DNA of 64,000 bases, taken from Myxococcota bacterium. Its GTDB lineage: Bacteria; Myxococcota_C; UBA6777. The position numbers were made by a program, and so were the translations under genes. Positions 54,701 through 63,717 of this stretch are shown here, in pieces. Within the stretch, counting starts at the first letter, position 1; every line of letters starts with the position of its first letter. The stretch lies in the NCBI GenBank assembly GCA_023150835.1, contig JAKLKB010000041.1:1-64000 (forward strand), written 5' to 3'. The notes beneath the pieces are model-generated. The model had not been told where the DNA came from and did not search any database. It saw only the letters and a list, made by a program, of their open reading frames with translations.

Positions 54701-54755
54701 CACGGGGGAGGGCGGGGTGGGGGGCTTTCCTCCGCTTCACCTAACGCCTATGGGG
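54701..54755. repeat. Uninterrupted G-rich repeat (empty MITE site)
   Basis: CACGGGGGAGGG.GGGGTGGGG followed by GCTTCACCTAACGCCTATGG matches 199-221 joined to 561-597, with a single GGGTGGGGGG at 54715-54724. Confidence 0.75.
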
Positions 54756-54880
54756 CGCTGCCCCACACCCCGCAAGGGAGCTTTGCCCCCTTGACCCCGT
54801 GTTGGCGAAAAGATCATCGTTTTTCAAACAAGCAACGGCTCCGCTTGAAGCCTCACAAACATGGCTTTTTTTGTGAGCTG
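54750..54880 (-). repeat. Dispersed ~130-bp intergenic repeat, copy 4 (reverse)
   Basis: On the minus strand it shows the same order of blocks as copies 1-3 (GCGGAGCCGT, CCAACACGGGGTCAAGGGGG, GTGGGGC/GCCCC). The far end reads CATGTTTGTGAGGC in place of CATGTTCGCGATGCC. Confidence 0.78.
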
Positions 54881-55391
54881 CGTCACTCTTTTTTGAAACG
54901 TGAAATTTTGATCTTGTGGAGTGCCGAACACCCCGTTGATCTGCGATCACAGTTTTTTGATCGATTTTGGAACCTTCTTTTTTGTTTGCTTACTATTGCA
55001 GCATATCGGCGCTTGTGCGCAGGCGTCAAATCCTTCAAAAAACAGCCTTCTATCTAAGACAAATCAAGATCTTATGTTTGATCATTTTTATTTTCAATTA
55101 ATATAAGACTTATACGATATCCGAGCGATGTGTTCCCGTAGGATAGTGTGTAGACGCCCGATTGTTGGGCAGCCACAGGGGTCACTTGGACCAACTCATG
55201 CCATTCGTTTGCGATCATCCTTCCTACAATATCCGTCAAAAGCGTATCCATAAGCGTCGATGCGGTTTGTTGTAAACGCCCTGTGATTGGGCAGCCACAG
55301 GCTGCGAACACGTCTTTTTTTGGCCACTACGTAAGTCCTATTCCTAAAAAGATCGAATTACTTTCTTCTTTTTAGGAAAGAGAGAAAAAAC

Positions 55392-56720
55392 ATGAAAAAA
55401 GAAAATCAACATCAGTGTCTTCGTTTGGGTGTGATCGAGCGTGGAAAACTTGTGGAGGAGCGGGTATTTAAAAAAGGAGAAGAGATTACGCTTGGGCGCT
55501 CTAGCCAAAATACATGGGTGATCGAGGACGAACAATTTCCCGCCAAGCACCGACTTTTTCAATGGAAAGACGGAAGCTACACACTCCACTTGCCTAACCC
55601 TTCACGAGCCAAGATTTCTTCCTCCGAGGGAATTCAAGAATTAGGGACATCTTCGATCGAGAACTCCGTTGGGACGCCTGAGTCCGAGGCGTTTGTGCTT
55701 TGCACAGAGATGCGGGGCAAGATCCAGATCGGTAAAACGACGCTGCTGTTTCAATTTGTTCCTGCTCCTGTCGAGGCCAAAGAAGCCCCGCTTCCTGTGC
55801 AACTTCGCGGATGGCGCTTGAAGTCGGACTGGATCTATGCCTCTGCGATGTTGCTGTCTTTGGTCGGCCACAGCGGCGCGATCACTTATATTTCTTTGCA
55901 TGGTCCTTCGCCCGCAGAACTCTCGGAGTCCTCGCGCTTTCAGCCCAAGCACACCGAAGCACCGGTTTTGTTGGTGGTTCCCCCCGCCCCAACCAAACCG
56001 AGCATCCCAAGCATCGTTCCAAACAAGCCCACGCCGCGCCCAACGAACCGCCCAAGACCAAGCAACACCAAACCTCATCCGTCCCGAAACATCCAAGACA
56101 AAAAAACACAACAAGATAAGATATCAAAACACGTCTCGGAATTTGTCTCGGGCAACAACTCTTCCGTTCATCAGATGCTCGCCCCCCAACAAGGCGATCC
56201 TTTTCTTCGGCGCTTCGATCAACTCAAACAGACGACAGCAAGCCAAGATCACGGTCGCCTGCTCGGAACACGCGGAGAGGGCGTCAAAACGGACATTGAA
56301 ACCAACCGCCACAATGGACTCCCTTACACGGTTCCGAGCGGCCCTTCTGCACCCAAAAACGCGAACAGCGGGCGAACAGCCGCAGAGATCAAGTGCCCCC
56401 GATTCACCGTAGAACCTATCCCATCGGTTCCAATCCAAATCAACGAAGCGAGTCTCCAGCGTTTTCTACAACGCCGCAAAAAAGCGATTGTCCACTGTTA
56501 CGAAAAGGATTTGCGCCACGATCCAGATCAAAAAGGACGGATCGAAATCCGCTTGACGCTCAAAACAAACGGGACCATCCACACCGAGATCGAACGCAAC
56601 GAACTGTCCAAATCGACGGCAGCATGCATCCAAAAAACACTCAGCCGCCAACGTATGCTCCCCTCCCCCAAAGAAGAAGTCGAAGTCGTCGTCCCCTTCT
56701 TGTTCGAGCCACAACGCTGA
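55392..56720 (+). CDS. FHA-like / AgmX-PglI C-terminal domain protein
   Basis: 442 residues. The N-terminal part (about 5-75) resembles an FHA fold (ITLGRSSQNTWVIEDEQFPAKHRLF) but lacks some phosphothreonine contacts. One membrane segment lies near 152-172, followed by a Pro/Lys-rich linker. The last ~100 residues form the AgmX/PglI C-terminal domain: INEASLQRFLQRRKKAIVHC, YEKDLRHDP, GRIEIRLTLKTNGTI, CIQKTLS, VVVPFLF. That domain is TonB-like and typical of Myxococcota; AgmX (GltJ) acts in Myxococcus gliding, but many paralogues exist and motility is not implied. A strong terminator follows at 56759-56797. Confidence 0.88.
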   Translation: MKKENQHQCLRLGVIERGKLVEERVFKKGEEITLGRSSQNTWVIEDEQFPAKHRLFQWKDGSYTLHLPNPSRAKISSSEGIQELGTSSIENSVGTPESEAFVLCTEMRGKIQIGKTTLLFQFVPAPVEAKEAPLPVQLRGWRLKSDWIYASAMLLSLVGHSGAITYISLHGPSPAELSESSRFQPKHTEAPVLLVVPPAPTKPSIPSIVPNKPTPRPTNRPRPSNTKPHPSRNIQDKKTQQDKISKHVSEFVSGNNSSVHQMLAPQQGDPFLRRFDQLKQTTASQDHGRLLGTRGEGVKTDIETNRHNGLPYTVPSGPSAPKNANSGRTAAEIKCPRFTVEPIPSVPIQINEASLQRFLQRRKKAIVHCYEKDLRHDPDQKGRIEIRLTLKTNGTIHTEIERNELSKSTAACIQKTLSRQRMLPSPKEEVEVVVPFLFEPQR

Positions 56721-56758
56721 TCTCCTGCGAAAGCGCTTGGTTTTCGATGGAGTGTTTG

Positions 56759-56797
56759 AAAAGCCCCGTCCTGAGATGCGATCAGGTAGGGGCTTTT
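56759..56797 (+). terminator. Strong, probably bidirectional intrinsic terminator
   Basis: AAAAGCCCC pairs with GGGGCTTTT, extended by GTCCTGA/TCAGGTA, between two convergent genes (stops at 56720 and 56923). T-runs are present in both directions. Confidence 0.85.
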
Positions 56798-56940
56798 AAG
56801 CTTTGGGAGGTTGTTGCGAGGTTGGGAAGGGACGCCAAGGCTGAAGACGGCGGGTGGGAGCGGGTTTATTGCGAGGTCGGGAAGAGGCGACATAGGCCGA
56901 AAAAGACGGGCGGGAGCGGGTTTTAGGCTTTGGGATGTTC
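56798..56940. repeat. Diverged ~56-bp direct repeats at a convergent gene junction
   Basis: Segments beginning TTGCGAGGTTGGGAAG and ATTGCGAGGTCGGGAAG both run to GGGAGCGGGTTT. GCTTTGGGA recurs at both edges. It slightly overlaps the 3' end of the minus-strand gene. Confidence 0.6.
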
Positions 56941-59478
56941 GCGGCGGAGCCAAGAGAGGGCGAGCATGACAAAGAAGGCCAACAAGAGAGAAGACAAGAC
57001 ACCAGAGCCATCGCTCGCAGAGCAAAGACAGCCCGAAGCGCGCCCACCACCGCCCGTTTTTCCATCAGGAGCATTGCTACCTTCGGTGTTCACCGAAGAA
57101 TCAGGGTTTCCGTTGTTGCCATCGGGATTTCCGTTGCTACCGTCGGGATTTCCGTTGCTACCGTCGGGGAGATCTCCACCGTCGGGGTTAACCACACCGT
57201 CGGGGAGGGTGGTTCCGTTTTTGGAGATGCAATCGCCTTGGGGACGACGGCAGACCTCGTTGGGGCCGCAACGAACGGAGTCACAAGGATCATCGACACA
57301 TTGCCCCCCCGCGCAAGTTTGCCCGCCACGACAAGCCACCAACGCACAAGGATCCGCCACGCACTGTCCAGCGTTACACACCTGATCGACCGCACAACGC
57401 ACACGGAAACAAGGGTCGTTTTGACACTGGCCATCACGGCAGCTTTGATCGGGTGGGCAAGATTTGTTGGCACAGGTAGGAAGGCACTGGCCATCGCGGC
57501 AGAACTCGCCTGCGTTACAGGTCACGGCATCGCATGGATTGTTAACGCACTGACCACGCCGGCAGATTTGACTACTTGGGCAGGCTTTGCTCGGTTGGTA
57601 GCAATCGTCAGGGGCGCAAAGACCCTTTTCACAGAGATAACCGCTTGGGCAAGAAACATTGGCACAAGGGGCTTGGCAGATCCCGTTGCGGCAGACTTCA
57701 CCTGCGGCGCAAGTGAGCTTGTCACAGGCAAGGACACCCACGCAGACTTTTTGGCCGTTCATGTCTTGGCAGGTTTGACCGCCCGGGCATTCGGTGGTGC
57801 AGGTGCGCAAGCAAGCCCCGCCAACGCACAAGGAGTTGCTTCCGCAATTGCTGTCGCCTTCGTCGATTTTTCCATCGCAATCGTTGTCGATCCCATCGCA
57901 GATCTCGAGGGTTGGGAACGGTGCAGAACAGACAACCCAGTCCCCACGACTACAAGAAGTCGTGCCTTCGCCGCACTCGGTTTGGCATTTTTTGGTGATC
58001 GGCTTATTGGTTCCCGGGATGTTGTCGATCAATCCGTCGCAATCGTCGTCGATGCCGTTGCAGATCTCGACGCCTGCGCCATCATAGTTCACGAGCAATT
58101 CCGTCACAGCGGGCGTCACTTGAGCATCAAACGTTTTGAGCGTCACTTTGATCTCGATCCAAGGGTGATCCACAACAGCGGGTTTTGCGCCGTTTTGAAC
58201 AGGAGCGCTCCAATTGGCGGTCGCAAGGGCGGCTTGTGTTGGGGCTGTGCGTGCAGTGACTTCGACGGAAGTTCCGGGGGGTGCGATCTCTTGCCAAGAG
58301 ATGGTCTTCCAGCGGGAGGGGCATTGTGTGCCATGAACGCCCGTCCAATGGCCACTTGCAACGCGAGCGATGCTTTGGAATTGAAAGCCCGTCATATCCG
58401 AATAAGTGTAGGGGCCTTGGCCGTGTGTGGGGTACTTGCCTGCGAGTTGGCCTGTGCGAGCGTTGATCTTGGAGGCGGTGGCATCGCCTTGTGCGACAGC
58501 CCACACAAAACCATCCGCGTCAACGGCCATCCCAACGCAGCCTTGACCGACCTGTGTGTTGTTGCCGACCACTTGGCCGTTTGAATCGACTTTGACGATG
58601 AGAGGCGTGTTGGAACAAGCGACCCAAGCATTGCCATCACCGTCGACTGCGACACCACGAGCATTTTGACAACCACTCCCGAGGGGGATGCAGCCCATAC
58701 TTCGGCCATCGTTGAGAAAACGGTACACACAGCCGCTGCCATAATTCGCAACCCAGACCTGACCAAGGCGATCGGTCGCGATCCCGTATCCATCATCCGC
58801 AGAGAAGATCCCCAAGACAGTGCCATCAGAGCGGATCTTGGTGAGCTTTCCTTGGCATCGGTTGACGGCCCAGATATTCCCAAAAACATCGGTTGCAAGG
58901 CCATAAGGGCATCCCACAGAGATCTCCTGAAGTTTGTTTCCCGTGACCCCGTCAAGTTTTGTGACCGTGTCAACGTCGTGGTTGCCGACCCAGACGTTGT
59001 TTTGAAAGTCGATGGTGATGGCGCGTGGGCGCTTTCCCGTTTGGACGACTTTTTTGATCTGGCCTTGCGCGCTGATCCAGACGACTTTGTTGGTATTGCG
59101 AAGTCCGACCCAGACATCTTGGTTAACGTCGACGGTGGTTCGGGAGGGATCGCCATCTGGGAAGACAGAATCCAACGAAACCGTCCAGTTTTTTTGACCG
59201 GTTTTGGTGGACAATTGGGTGACGTTGTTGGAGACCGAGTTAGGGATGTAGATATAAGGCGTGCTGATGTTGCGGGGTGGGTTTTTGATCAGTTGGATCT
59301 GGCCCTGAACTTCGGTCCACGTGACGTCTTTGGAATTTTTTGTGGAAGCCCAGTCGGGTGTGTCTGTCCACTTTTTCTGGCCTGCCCACGCAGAAGACAG
59401 ACCTCCAAGAAGGCAAAACACCAGCCCCATCCAAGTCACTCGAAAGTGACCCCGCAGGGTGCCTCTTTGATATGCCAT
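56923..59478 (-). CDS. Exported beta-propeller, Cys-rich protein with MYXO-CTERM-like sorting tail
   Basis: 851 residues. A signal peptide (about 1-33) is followed by an NHL/Vgb-like beta-propeller (about 90-360, repeated patterns such as DFQNNVWVGNHDVDTVTKLD and DRLGQVWVANYGSGCVYRF), two MopE-like motifs (EICNGIDDDCDGLIDN and EICDGIDNDCDGKIDEG), then about seven CxxxxCxxGxxCxxGxC modules (about 545-745), NPDGSNG repeats, and a C-terminal GCLC motif, membrane helix and RREHPK end (815-851). The last is the tripartite MYXO-CTERM type recognised by myxosortase, predicting surface attachment. AAGGAG precedes the ATG. MopE motifs bind metal in other proteins. Confidence 0.92.
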   Translation of the reverse strand: MAYQRGTLRGHFRVTWMGLVFCLLGGLSSAWAGQKKWTDTPDWASTKNSKDVTWTEVQGQIQLIKNPPRNISTPYIYIPNSVSNNVTQLSTKTGQKNWTVSLDSVFPDGDPSRTTVDVNQDVWVGLRNTNKVVWISAQGQIKKVVQTGKRPRAITIDFQNNVWVGNHDVDTVTKLDGVTGNKLQEISVGCPYGLATDVFGNIWAVNRCQGKLTKIRSDGTVLGIFSADDGYGIATDRLGQVWVANYGSGCVYRFLNDGRSMGCIPLGSGCQNARGVAVDGDGNAWVACSNTPLIVKVDSNGQVVGNNTQVGQGCVGMAVDADGFVWAVAQGDATASKINARTGQLAGKYPTHGQGPYTYSDMTGFQFQSIARVASGHWTGVHGTQCPSRWKTISWQEIAPPGTSVEVTARTAPTQAALATANWSAPVQNGAKPAVVDHPWIEIKVTLKTFDAQVTPAVTELLVNYDGAGVEICNGIDDDCDGLIDNIPGTNKPITKKCQTECGEGTTSCSRGDWVVCSAPFPTLEICDGIDNDCDGKIDEGDSNCGSNSLCVGGACLRTCTTECPGGQTCQDMNGQKVCVGVLACDKLTCAAGEVCRNGICQAPCANVSCPSGYLCEKGLCAPDDCYQPSKACPSSQICRRGQCVNNPCDAVTCNAGEFCRDGQCLPTCANKSCPPDQSCRDGQCQNDPCFRVRCAVDQVCNAGQCVADPCALVACRGGQTCAGGQCVDDPCDSVRCGPNEVCRRPQGDCISKNGTTLPDGVVNPDGGDLPDGSNGNPDGSNGNPDGNNGNPDSSVNTEGSNAPDGKTGGGGRASGCLCSASDGSGVLSSLLLAFFVMLALSWLRREHPKA

Positions 59479-59760
59479 AGCTCGACTCCTTTTTGTGCGA
59501 TGTATGCGGTCTCTTCGCTTGATGCGGTTCGGAAAAGCTGTGTTCGACGCATAAAGTGAAGAAAAATCATGCAGATGTTCGGGTTGAGGCTACTTTGTTG
59601 AGGAGACGGTTGTCAAGCCGCACCACAACAAAACAGCCACGATCGTTCTCAGACCCCAGCACCTAGAAGTTTATCTCGGTTTGTTGTGGAGAGAGGATGC
59701 AGGCAAAGCCGCAGACCGCATTCGCGGAGGGATACGAGAGAAGCCACCTCCGCAGCCATC

Positions 59761-60645
59761 TCAACGGGGGCGGACAGGGCATTCGGGAGCAAATTCACAA
59801 AAGCGACATTTCCATGCGTCTTGGTGGGAAACACCGAGGGGAGAGCGTTCGCCATGCCAAAAGGGAAGGCTGTTTTGGAGGTGCTTCTCGAACCAGTCGG
59901 CATCAAAGGAGAAGGAATCGATGCCAAGGAGACTGTGATCTTGTTGCCATTCGTAAGAGATGCACATCTGCGGATCGAGCGGGAGAGCCTGAGCAAAAGC
60001 ATCCAAGGCGTACTGGAGCATCTCGAACGGTTTGGGCGAAGGCAAGGTATGTTCGGACAATTGGGCGACAAAAGAGGGAGAAGCCTCCACATCTACAGGG
60101 AGGGAGATCGCGTCAAATACTGCGTAATGATCGGGCTTTTGAGCAAGCTGAGACCACAAACGATGGTAAAGCATCATCTGCAACTGAGTGGTTCGCTTTT
60201 GGGCTAGAGTCGGCAGGGACGGCTTTTTACGGGTTTTGGTGTCCGACAAGACCAGTCTGTGATCCTCGTTGGATTGGACTTGATCGATCACACCCACCAC
60301 CCAAAGATCGCCGAGATTCCCGAATACAGGGATCTCTCGACAAATGCCTTGCTGTTGAAGTTGTACCAAAGCGGCCCAAGCATTGAAAAAATGCAAAAGC
60401 CAGATATCGGCCCGTGTTTCGGGGCGGACGCGCACGATCTCCGTGATCTCTTCGTGGAGGGCTTGGTGGCGCTCTTTGCCTTGCTTCATCTCGGAAGTTT
60501 CTTGTTTTCCCCGCGCAAGAGACAACGCAAGGCGCTGTTCACACCAAAGCTGATCGCTGAGATCCGTGACGCGCAAACCATAACGGCGAAACTGTTGGAG
60601 CGGAGAAGGCGGAACAACCGCCAAAATGGACGGAGAAGAAGACAT
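59761..60645 (-). CDS. Exonuclease V (EXO5)-like PD-(D/E)XK nuclease with Fe-S cluster cysteines
   Basis: 294 residues. A Cys near residue 35 (VTDLSDQLWCEQRLALSL) plus a C-terminal triad WKCRFCEFAPEC matches the four-cysteine 4Fe-4S arrangement of EXO5/Dem1 and AddB-type nucleases. Between them: KGKERHQALHEE (motif with His), VVGVIDQV (metal Asp), LSDTKTRKKPSLPT (DxK, in place of the usual ExK) and TQLQMMLYHRLW (motif QxxxY). These fit single-strand-specific exonucleases of the PD-(D/E)XK fold. ATG 60645 is favoured because it keeps the duplicated upstream DNA non-coding; ATGs at 60681 and 60705 are in frame. The context is monocistronic. DNA repair is the likely role. Confidence 0.85.
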   Translation of the reverse strand: MSSSPSILAVVPPSPLQQFRRYGLRVTDLSDQLWCEQRLALSLARGKQETSEMKQGKERHQALHEEITEIVRVRPETRADIWLLHFFNAWAALVQLQQQGICREIPVFGNLGDLWVVGVIDQVQSNEDHRLVLSDTKTRKKPSLPTLAQKRTTQLQMMLYHRLWSQLAQKPDHYAVFDAISLPVDVEASPSFVAQLSEHTLPSPKPFEMLQYALDAFAQALPLDPQMCISYEWQQDHSLLGIDSFSFDADWFEKHLQNSLPFWHGERSPLGVSHQDAWKCRFCEFAPECPVRPR

Positions 60646-60656
60646 CGATTCAAGCC

Positions 60657-60800
60657 TTTGCTTTAGGTATGTTGGCCACATCGCCCTATCTGTGGGTGAA
60701 AACAATCGTTGTATAAAACATGGGCATTTGCTTTAGGTATGTTGGCCACATCGCCCCATCTGTGGGTGAAAACAATCGTTGTATAAAACATGGGCATTTG
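60657..60800. repeat. 70-bp direct tandem duplication between two genes
   Basis: CTTTAGGTATGTTGGCCACA begins units at 60661 and 60731; the units differ at one position (CGCCCTATC versus CGCCCCATC). A weaker third match (CATTAGATCTGCTGGCCCCG) coincides with the 3' end of the adjacent 5'-nucleotidase-like gene, so the repeats probably derive from that gene end. Confidence 0.85.
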
Positions 60801-60802
60801 CA

Positions 60803-63655
60803 TTAGATCTGCTGGCCCCGTGCGCCCCATGCGTAGCGGATGGAAAAGCGAGGTTCAAGGCGAAGCGCGGGGGGGCCTTCGACAAGAGCCGCGTTGGGGT
60901 CGCTGGTATTGGCGCGATACGCACCTTTAAAAAACGTCATCCGAAAGCCGATCACAAACTCCAAACCACCGACGACGGTAAAAGCGATCTTGTTGTCCCA
61001 GTTGAGTTCGTGCAAGGCAAATGTCGCTTGGTTGGAGCGCCCTCCCACGATGAAGGTCAGGAGATAGTTGGCCGTCGACTCATAATTGATCGGCGTGTCG
61101 GCGACTTTGAATAGCGGGATGGTCGTCAGTTCCAAATCGACGGAAGCTCCGATGGTATGGTCGAGGTTGACAAGGGGTTGTTTGCCTTGTTGAAGCACCA
61201 ATTCAAGCGCCCATTGCTTGCGCCATGCAAAGCCGATCTTGAGTGTCAGCGGATCAAGCAGCTTAAAGCTCAAGCCCGCTTTGGCGCGGGTTTCAAAGTG
61301 CCGAAAAAGCTCGTTGTTGTCGGTGAGGAATTCTTTTTCCGTCAGGTTCGGTTTACTGCCGCGTGTAAACTCGGTCTCAAGCTGCAATTCGACGAATGGA
61401 CTGGTGTGATACCACTTGGTGTCGTTGGGAAAAAGCGCGCTAAAATAACGGAAGTGGTATTCGGTGCGCAGTTGGATGCGGTCGGTGTTTTCTTGGAAGA
61501 TCTGTGGAAACTGGTTGGTATTTTCTTTGTACTGGGTGTTGGTATCGGCCTCGTATTCGAGGCTGACTTTGGTGATCCACAGATGGATGCGGGTGTCGAG
61601 TTGGAATTCGAGCTTGAGGCTGCCACTGATCTGGAGCTTTTGAAAAAATCCCCCGTTAAACGTGTCTTTTTGGTTGTACACCGTCGAACTGTTGATCGGG
61701 CCGATAAAGATCGAGGTAAAGTTGAGGTTGTTTTCATTGCGAAAAGACCAAGCGACTTCGTCTTCGAGCATGACGATGCGGTGCTTGTAGGGGATCTCGA
61801 CATTTCCGTCTTTGTCGAGCTTTTTGACGGCGCGTTTGCCCAAAAAAGTTTTGCGGTACGGGATAAACAGGCTTTTGTCGAAGTGTTCGTCGATCATAAA
61901 GCGCAAACGCAAGGGCCAACCACCCGGTCCGATGGGGATGGAGAGTTTGTGTTTTCCTTTTTTGGGTTGTTCGATCCAACCTTCGGCCCCTTCGGCAATA
62001 AAGCGAATGGTACTCACCGAATAGAGGGCGTCTTCGGCGATCGGGCGTCCGTTGATCTTGCCGTCCGCGATCCCGGCAAACAGCAGTTTGATGCGTTTGT
62101 CTTTGGGGTCGTTGTATTTTTCGGCGATCTCTTTCAGTTGGGAGCCTTTGAGACGCAGCGTCACGATCGGCTCGTTGAAGGGCATGGCGCGAAAAAGATC
62201 GTCGCGTGTGATGTAGCCTTTGATCGGAAAGGACAGCTCTTTGACAGCCTTTTGGTTGATCAAGGCCACTTCGGTTTTGGTGAGATAGCGCATGGTGTCG
62301 AGTAGGTACGTCATGAATTGTTCGTGGGTCATGCCGTCCGCCTCGACCACACGGCCTTTTCCAAGAGGGGTTCCCCACCGGTCGCAGTATTTTTTTTCCC
62401 AAGCCAACAGTTGATCACGCAGGCTTTGATCGAACTTTTCGGGTTCCAACGGAAACCATTTGATCTGGAAGTAAGTTTGAACGACTTTGCCTTCGCTGTT
62501 GCGGCGCAACTTGATCCGTGCGCTGCCTAGGTGGGTTCCGTAGCGATAGCCGCCCATGACTTGGATGTTGCCCGTTTTTGGATCCGCAACGGTGATACTC
62601 ATCGGGACACCATCAGCCCGTAGTTCGTTCGAGATCATCAAGTCGATGCCTTGGACTTCTTTGAGATACTCTCGAACCACTGTGCCGCTTGAGTTGCGTC
62701 CTTCGAGGTGCGAGAGAGCGATCACAAAGTCGACTTTTTCTTCTTCCCGCAGCTTTTTAACGATCTCTTGGCCGACTTCTTTGGGATCTTTGAAAGAGAT
62801 ACCTTTGACGCGGTGTTGAGAGACTTGTTTTTCCATCTCGTTGGGGACGACATGAAACACGCCGATCTTGAAGCCTGCACGCTCAAGGATAAAATAAGGG
62901 CTTTTCTTTTTTCCGTCATGGTTGGTGTACTTGGCGATGGGATGTTCAGGATCTTTGGCAACAAGGTTGGCAACAGAAAAGCGCAAGCCCTGCTTGTGCG
63001 CATGTTTGAGAAAGGGGCGCAAGCGCTTGGTTGAGACGGAAAACTCGTGGTTTCCGACCCCGATCAGATCGTAGCGAAATCGCTTCATGACCTCGACAAG
63101 AAAACGAGACCCCTCTTTCTTTTTTGTGTCTTCGAGCAAAAAGCGCGAAGCAAGCGAAGTGGCGAGGTTGTCGCCCGTATTGAAGAGCAAGGCATCGGGT
63201 TCGCCGCGTTCGAGAGCCATCTTGCGGTGTTGCTCGACCAAATGCAGAAGGTTGGAAAAGTCCTTGTCTACGGGTTCATAGTTAAAATCTTTGACATTGG
63301 GGCGATTGCAACGAAACTCACGGACTTGGCCGTAGAGATCGTTGGTAAAGAGGATCGTGAGGGCTGTTTTCACACCCGGGACGTACTTGGGTTTGGGGCT
63401 GTTGGGGGCAGGCGTTGTGGTGGGTTGAGAGGTCGCAGAAGCAGTGGGTTGGGAGGTTGAAGAAGGATCGGGCTGAGAGACCGAAGGTTCGCTGGATGGG
63501 GAGTTTGAAGGCGTGGTCGGTTGAGAGGTCGATGGTTCGTTGTTTTTGGGGGGCGGATTGTCGGGGGTTTGAGCATAAGAAACCAAAAAAGGGGCAGAGA
63601 AAAAGAAGCAAGCAAGCGAGAGCGAGAAAGCGAGAGAAGTCCGTTGGTGCAACAT
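60803..63655 (-). CDS. UshA/5'-nucleotidase-like metallophosphoesterase fused to a putative beta-barrel
   Basis: 950 residues. The signal peptide ends near VSYAQ, followed by a Ser/Pro/Thr/Gln-rich stretch with SQP repeats. Residues about 95-560 match UshA-like two-domain phosphoesterases: TILFTNDLYGQ, LLFNTGDNLATS, GVGNHEFS, ALSHLEG, GGYRYGTHLGSA, and a C-terminal-domain segment AMPFNEPIVTLRLKGSQL. Metal ligands are changed: DxH of NDxHG is DLY, and GHSH is replaced by SNEL. Residues about 650-950 have alternating hydrophobic strands with aromatic ends (TEYHFRYF, FVELQLETEF, KIGFAWRKQWALELVL, RFSIRYAWGARGQQI), suggesting a 12-or-so-strand outer-membrane barrel. ATG 63655 has an AAAGGGA site and starts the signal peptide directly. 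Confidence 0.82.
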   Translation of the reverse strand: MLHQRTSLAFSLSLACFFFSAPFLVSYAQTPDNPPPKNNEPSTSQPTTPSNSPSSEPSVSQPDPSSTSQPTASATSQPTTTPAPNSPKPKYVPGVKTALTILFTNDLYGQVREFRCNRPNVKDFNYEPVDKDFSNLLHLVEQHRKMALERGEPDALLFNTGDNLATSLASRFLLEDTKKKEGSRFLVEVMKRFRYDLIGVGNHEFSVSTKRLRPFLKHAHKQGLRFSVANLVAKDPEHPIAKYTNHDGKKKSPYFILERAGFKIGVFHVVPNEMEKQVSQHRVKGISFKDPKEVGQEIVKKLREEEKVDFVIALSHLEGRNSSGTVVREYLKEVQGIDLMISNELRADGVPMSITVADPKTGNIQVMGGYRYGTHLGSARIKLRRNSEGKVVQTYFQIKWFPLEPEKFDQSLRDQLLAWEKKYCDRWGTPLGKGRVVEADGMTHEQFMTYLLDTMRYLTKTEVALINQKAVKELSFPIKGYITRDDLFRAMPFNEPIVTLRLKGSQLKEIAEKYNDPKDKRIKLLFAGIADGKINGRPIAEDALYSVSTIRFIAEGAEGWIEQPKKGKHKLSIPIGPGGWPLRLRFMIDEHFDKSLFIPYRKTFLGKRAVKKLDKDGNVEIPYKHRIVMLEDEVAWSFRNENNLNFTSIFIGPINSSTVYNQKDTFNGGFFQKLQISGSLKLEFQLDTRIHLWITKVSLEYEADTNTQYKENTNQFPQIFQENTDRIQLRTEYHFRYFSALFPNDTKWYHTSPFVELQLETEFTRGSKPNLTEKEFLTDNNELFRHFETRAKAGLSFKLLDPLTLKIGFAWRKQWALELVLQQGKQPLVNLDHTIGASVDLELTTIPLFKVADTPINYESTANYLLTFIVGGRSNQATFALHELNWDNKIAFTVVGGLEFVIGFRMTFFKGAYRANTSDPNAALVEGPPALRLEPRFSIRYAWGARGQQI

Positions 63656-63717
63656 CGCGATCCCTTTCTTTGGAGAGAAAAACAAGCATCGTTGGAGTGA
63701 TTCAAAGTTGTTGAATT

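Larger units (their letters stand above)
54473..55391. other. ~900-bp non-coding region with repeats
   Basis: Holds the G-rich repeat matching the MITE target (54701-54755), the reversed ~130-bp repeat (54750-54880) and two copies of a GCCC-(7)-GGGCAGCCACAGG hairpin unit near 55156-55178 and 55276-55300. A 79-codon minus-strand frame at 55072-55311 reads through these units and has no supporting ribosome-binding site. Confidence 0.6.

Noticed and set aside
55392-56720. Part of a gliding-motility (Glt/Agl) locus
   Set aside because: The AgmX/PglI domain is widespread in unrelated Myxococcota proteins and no other Glt gene surrounds it.
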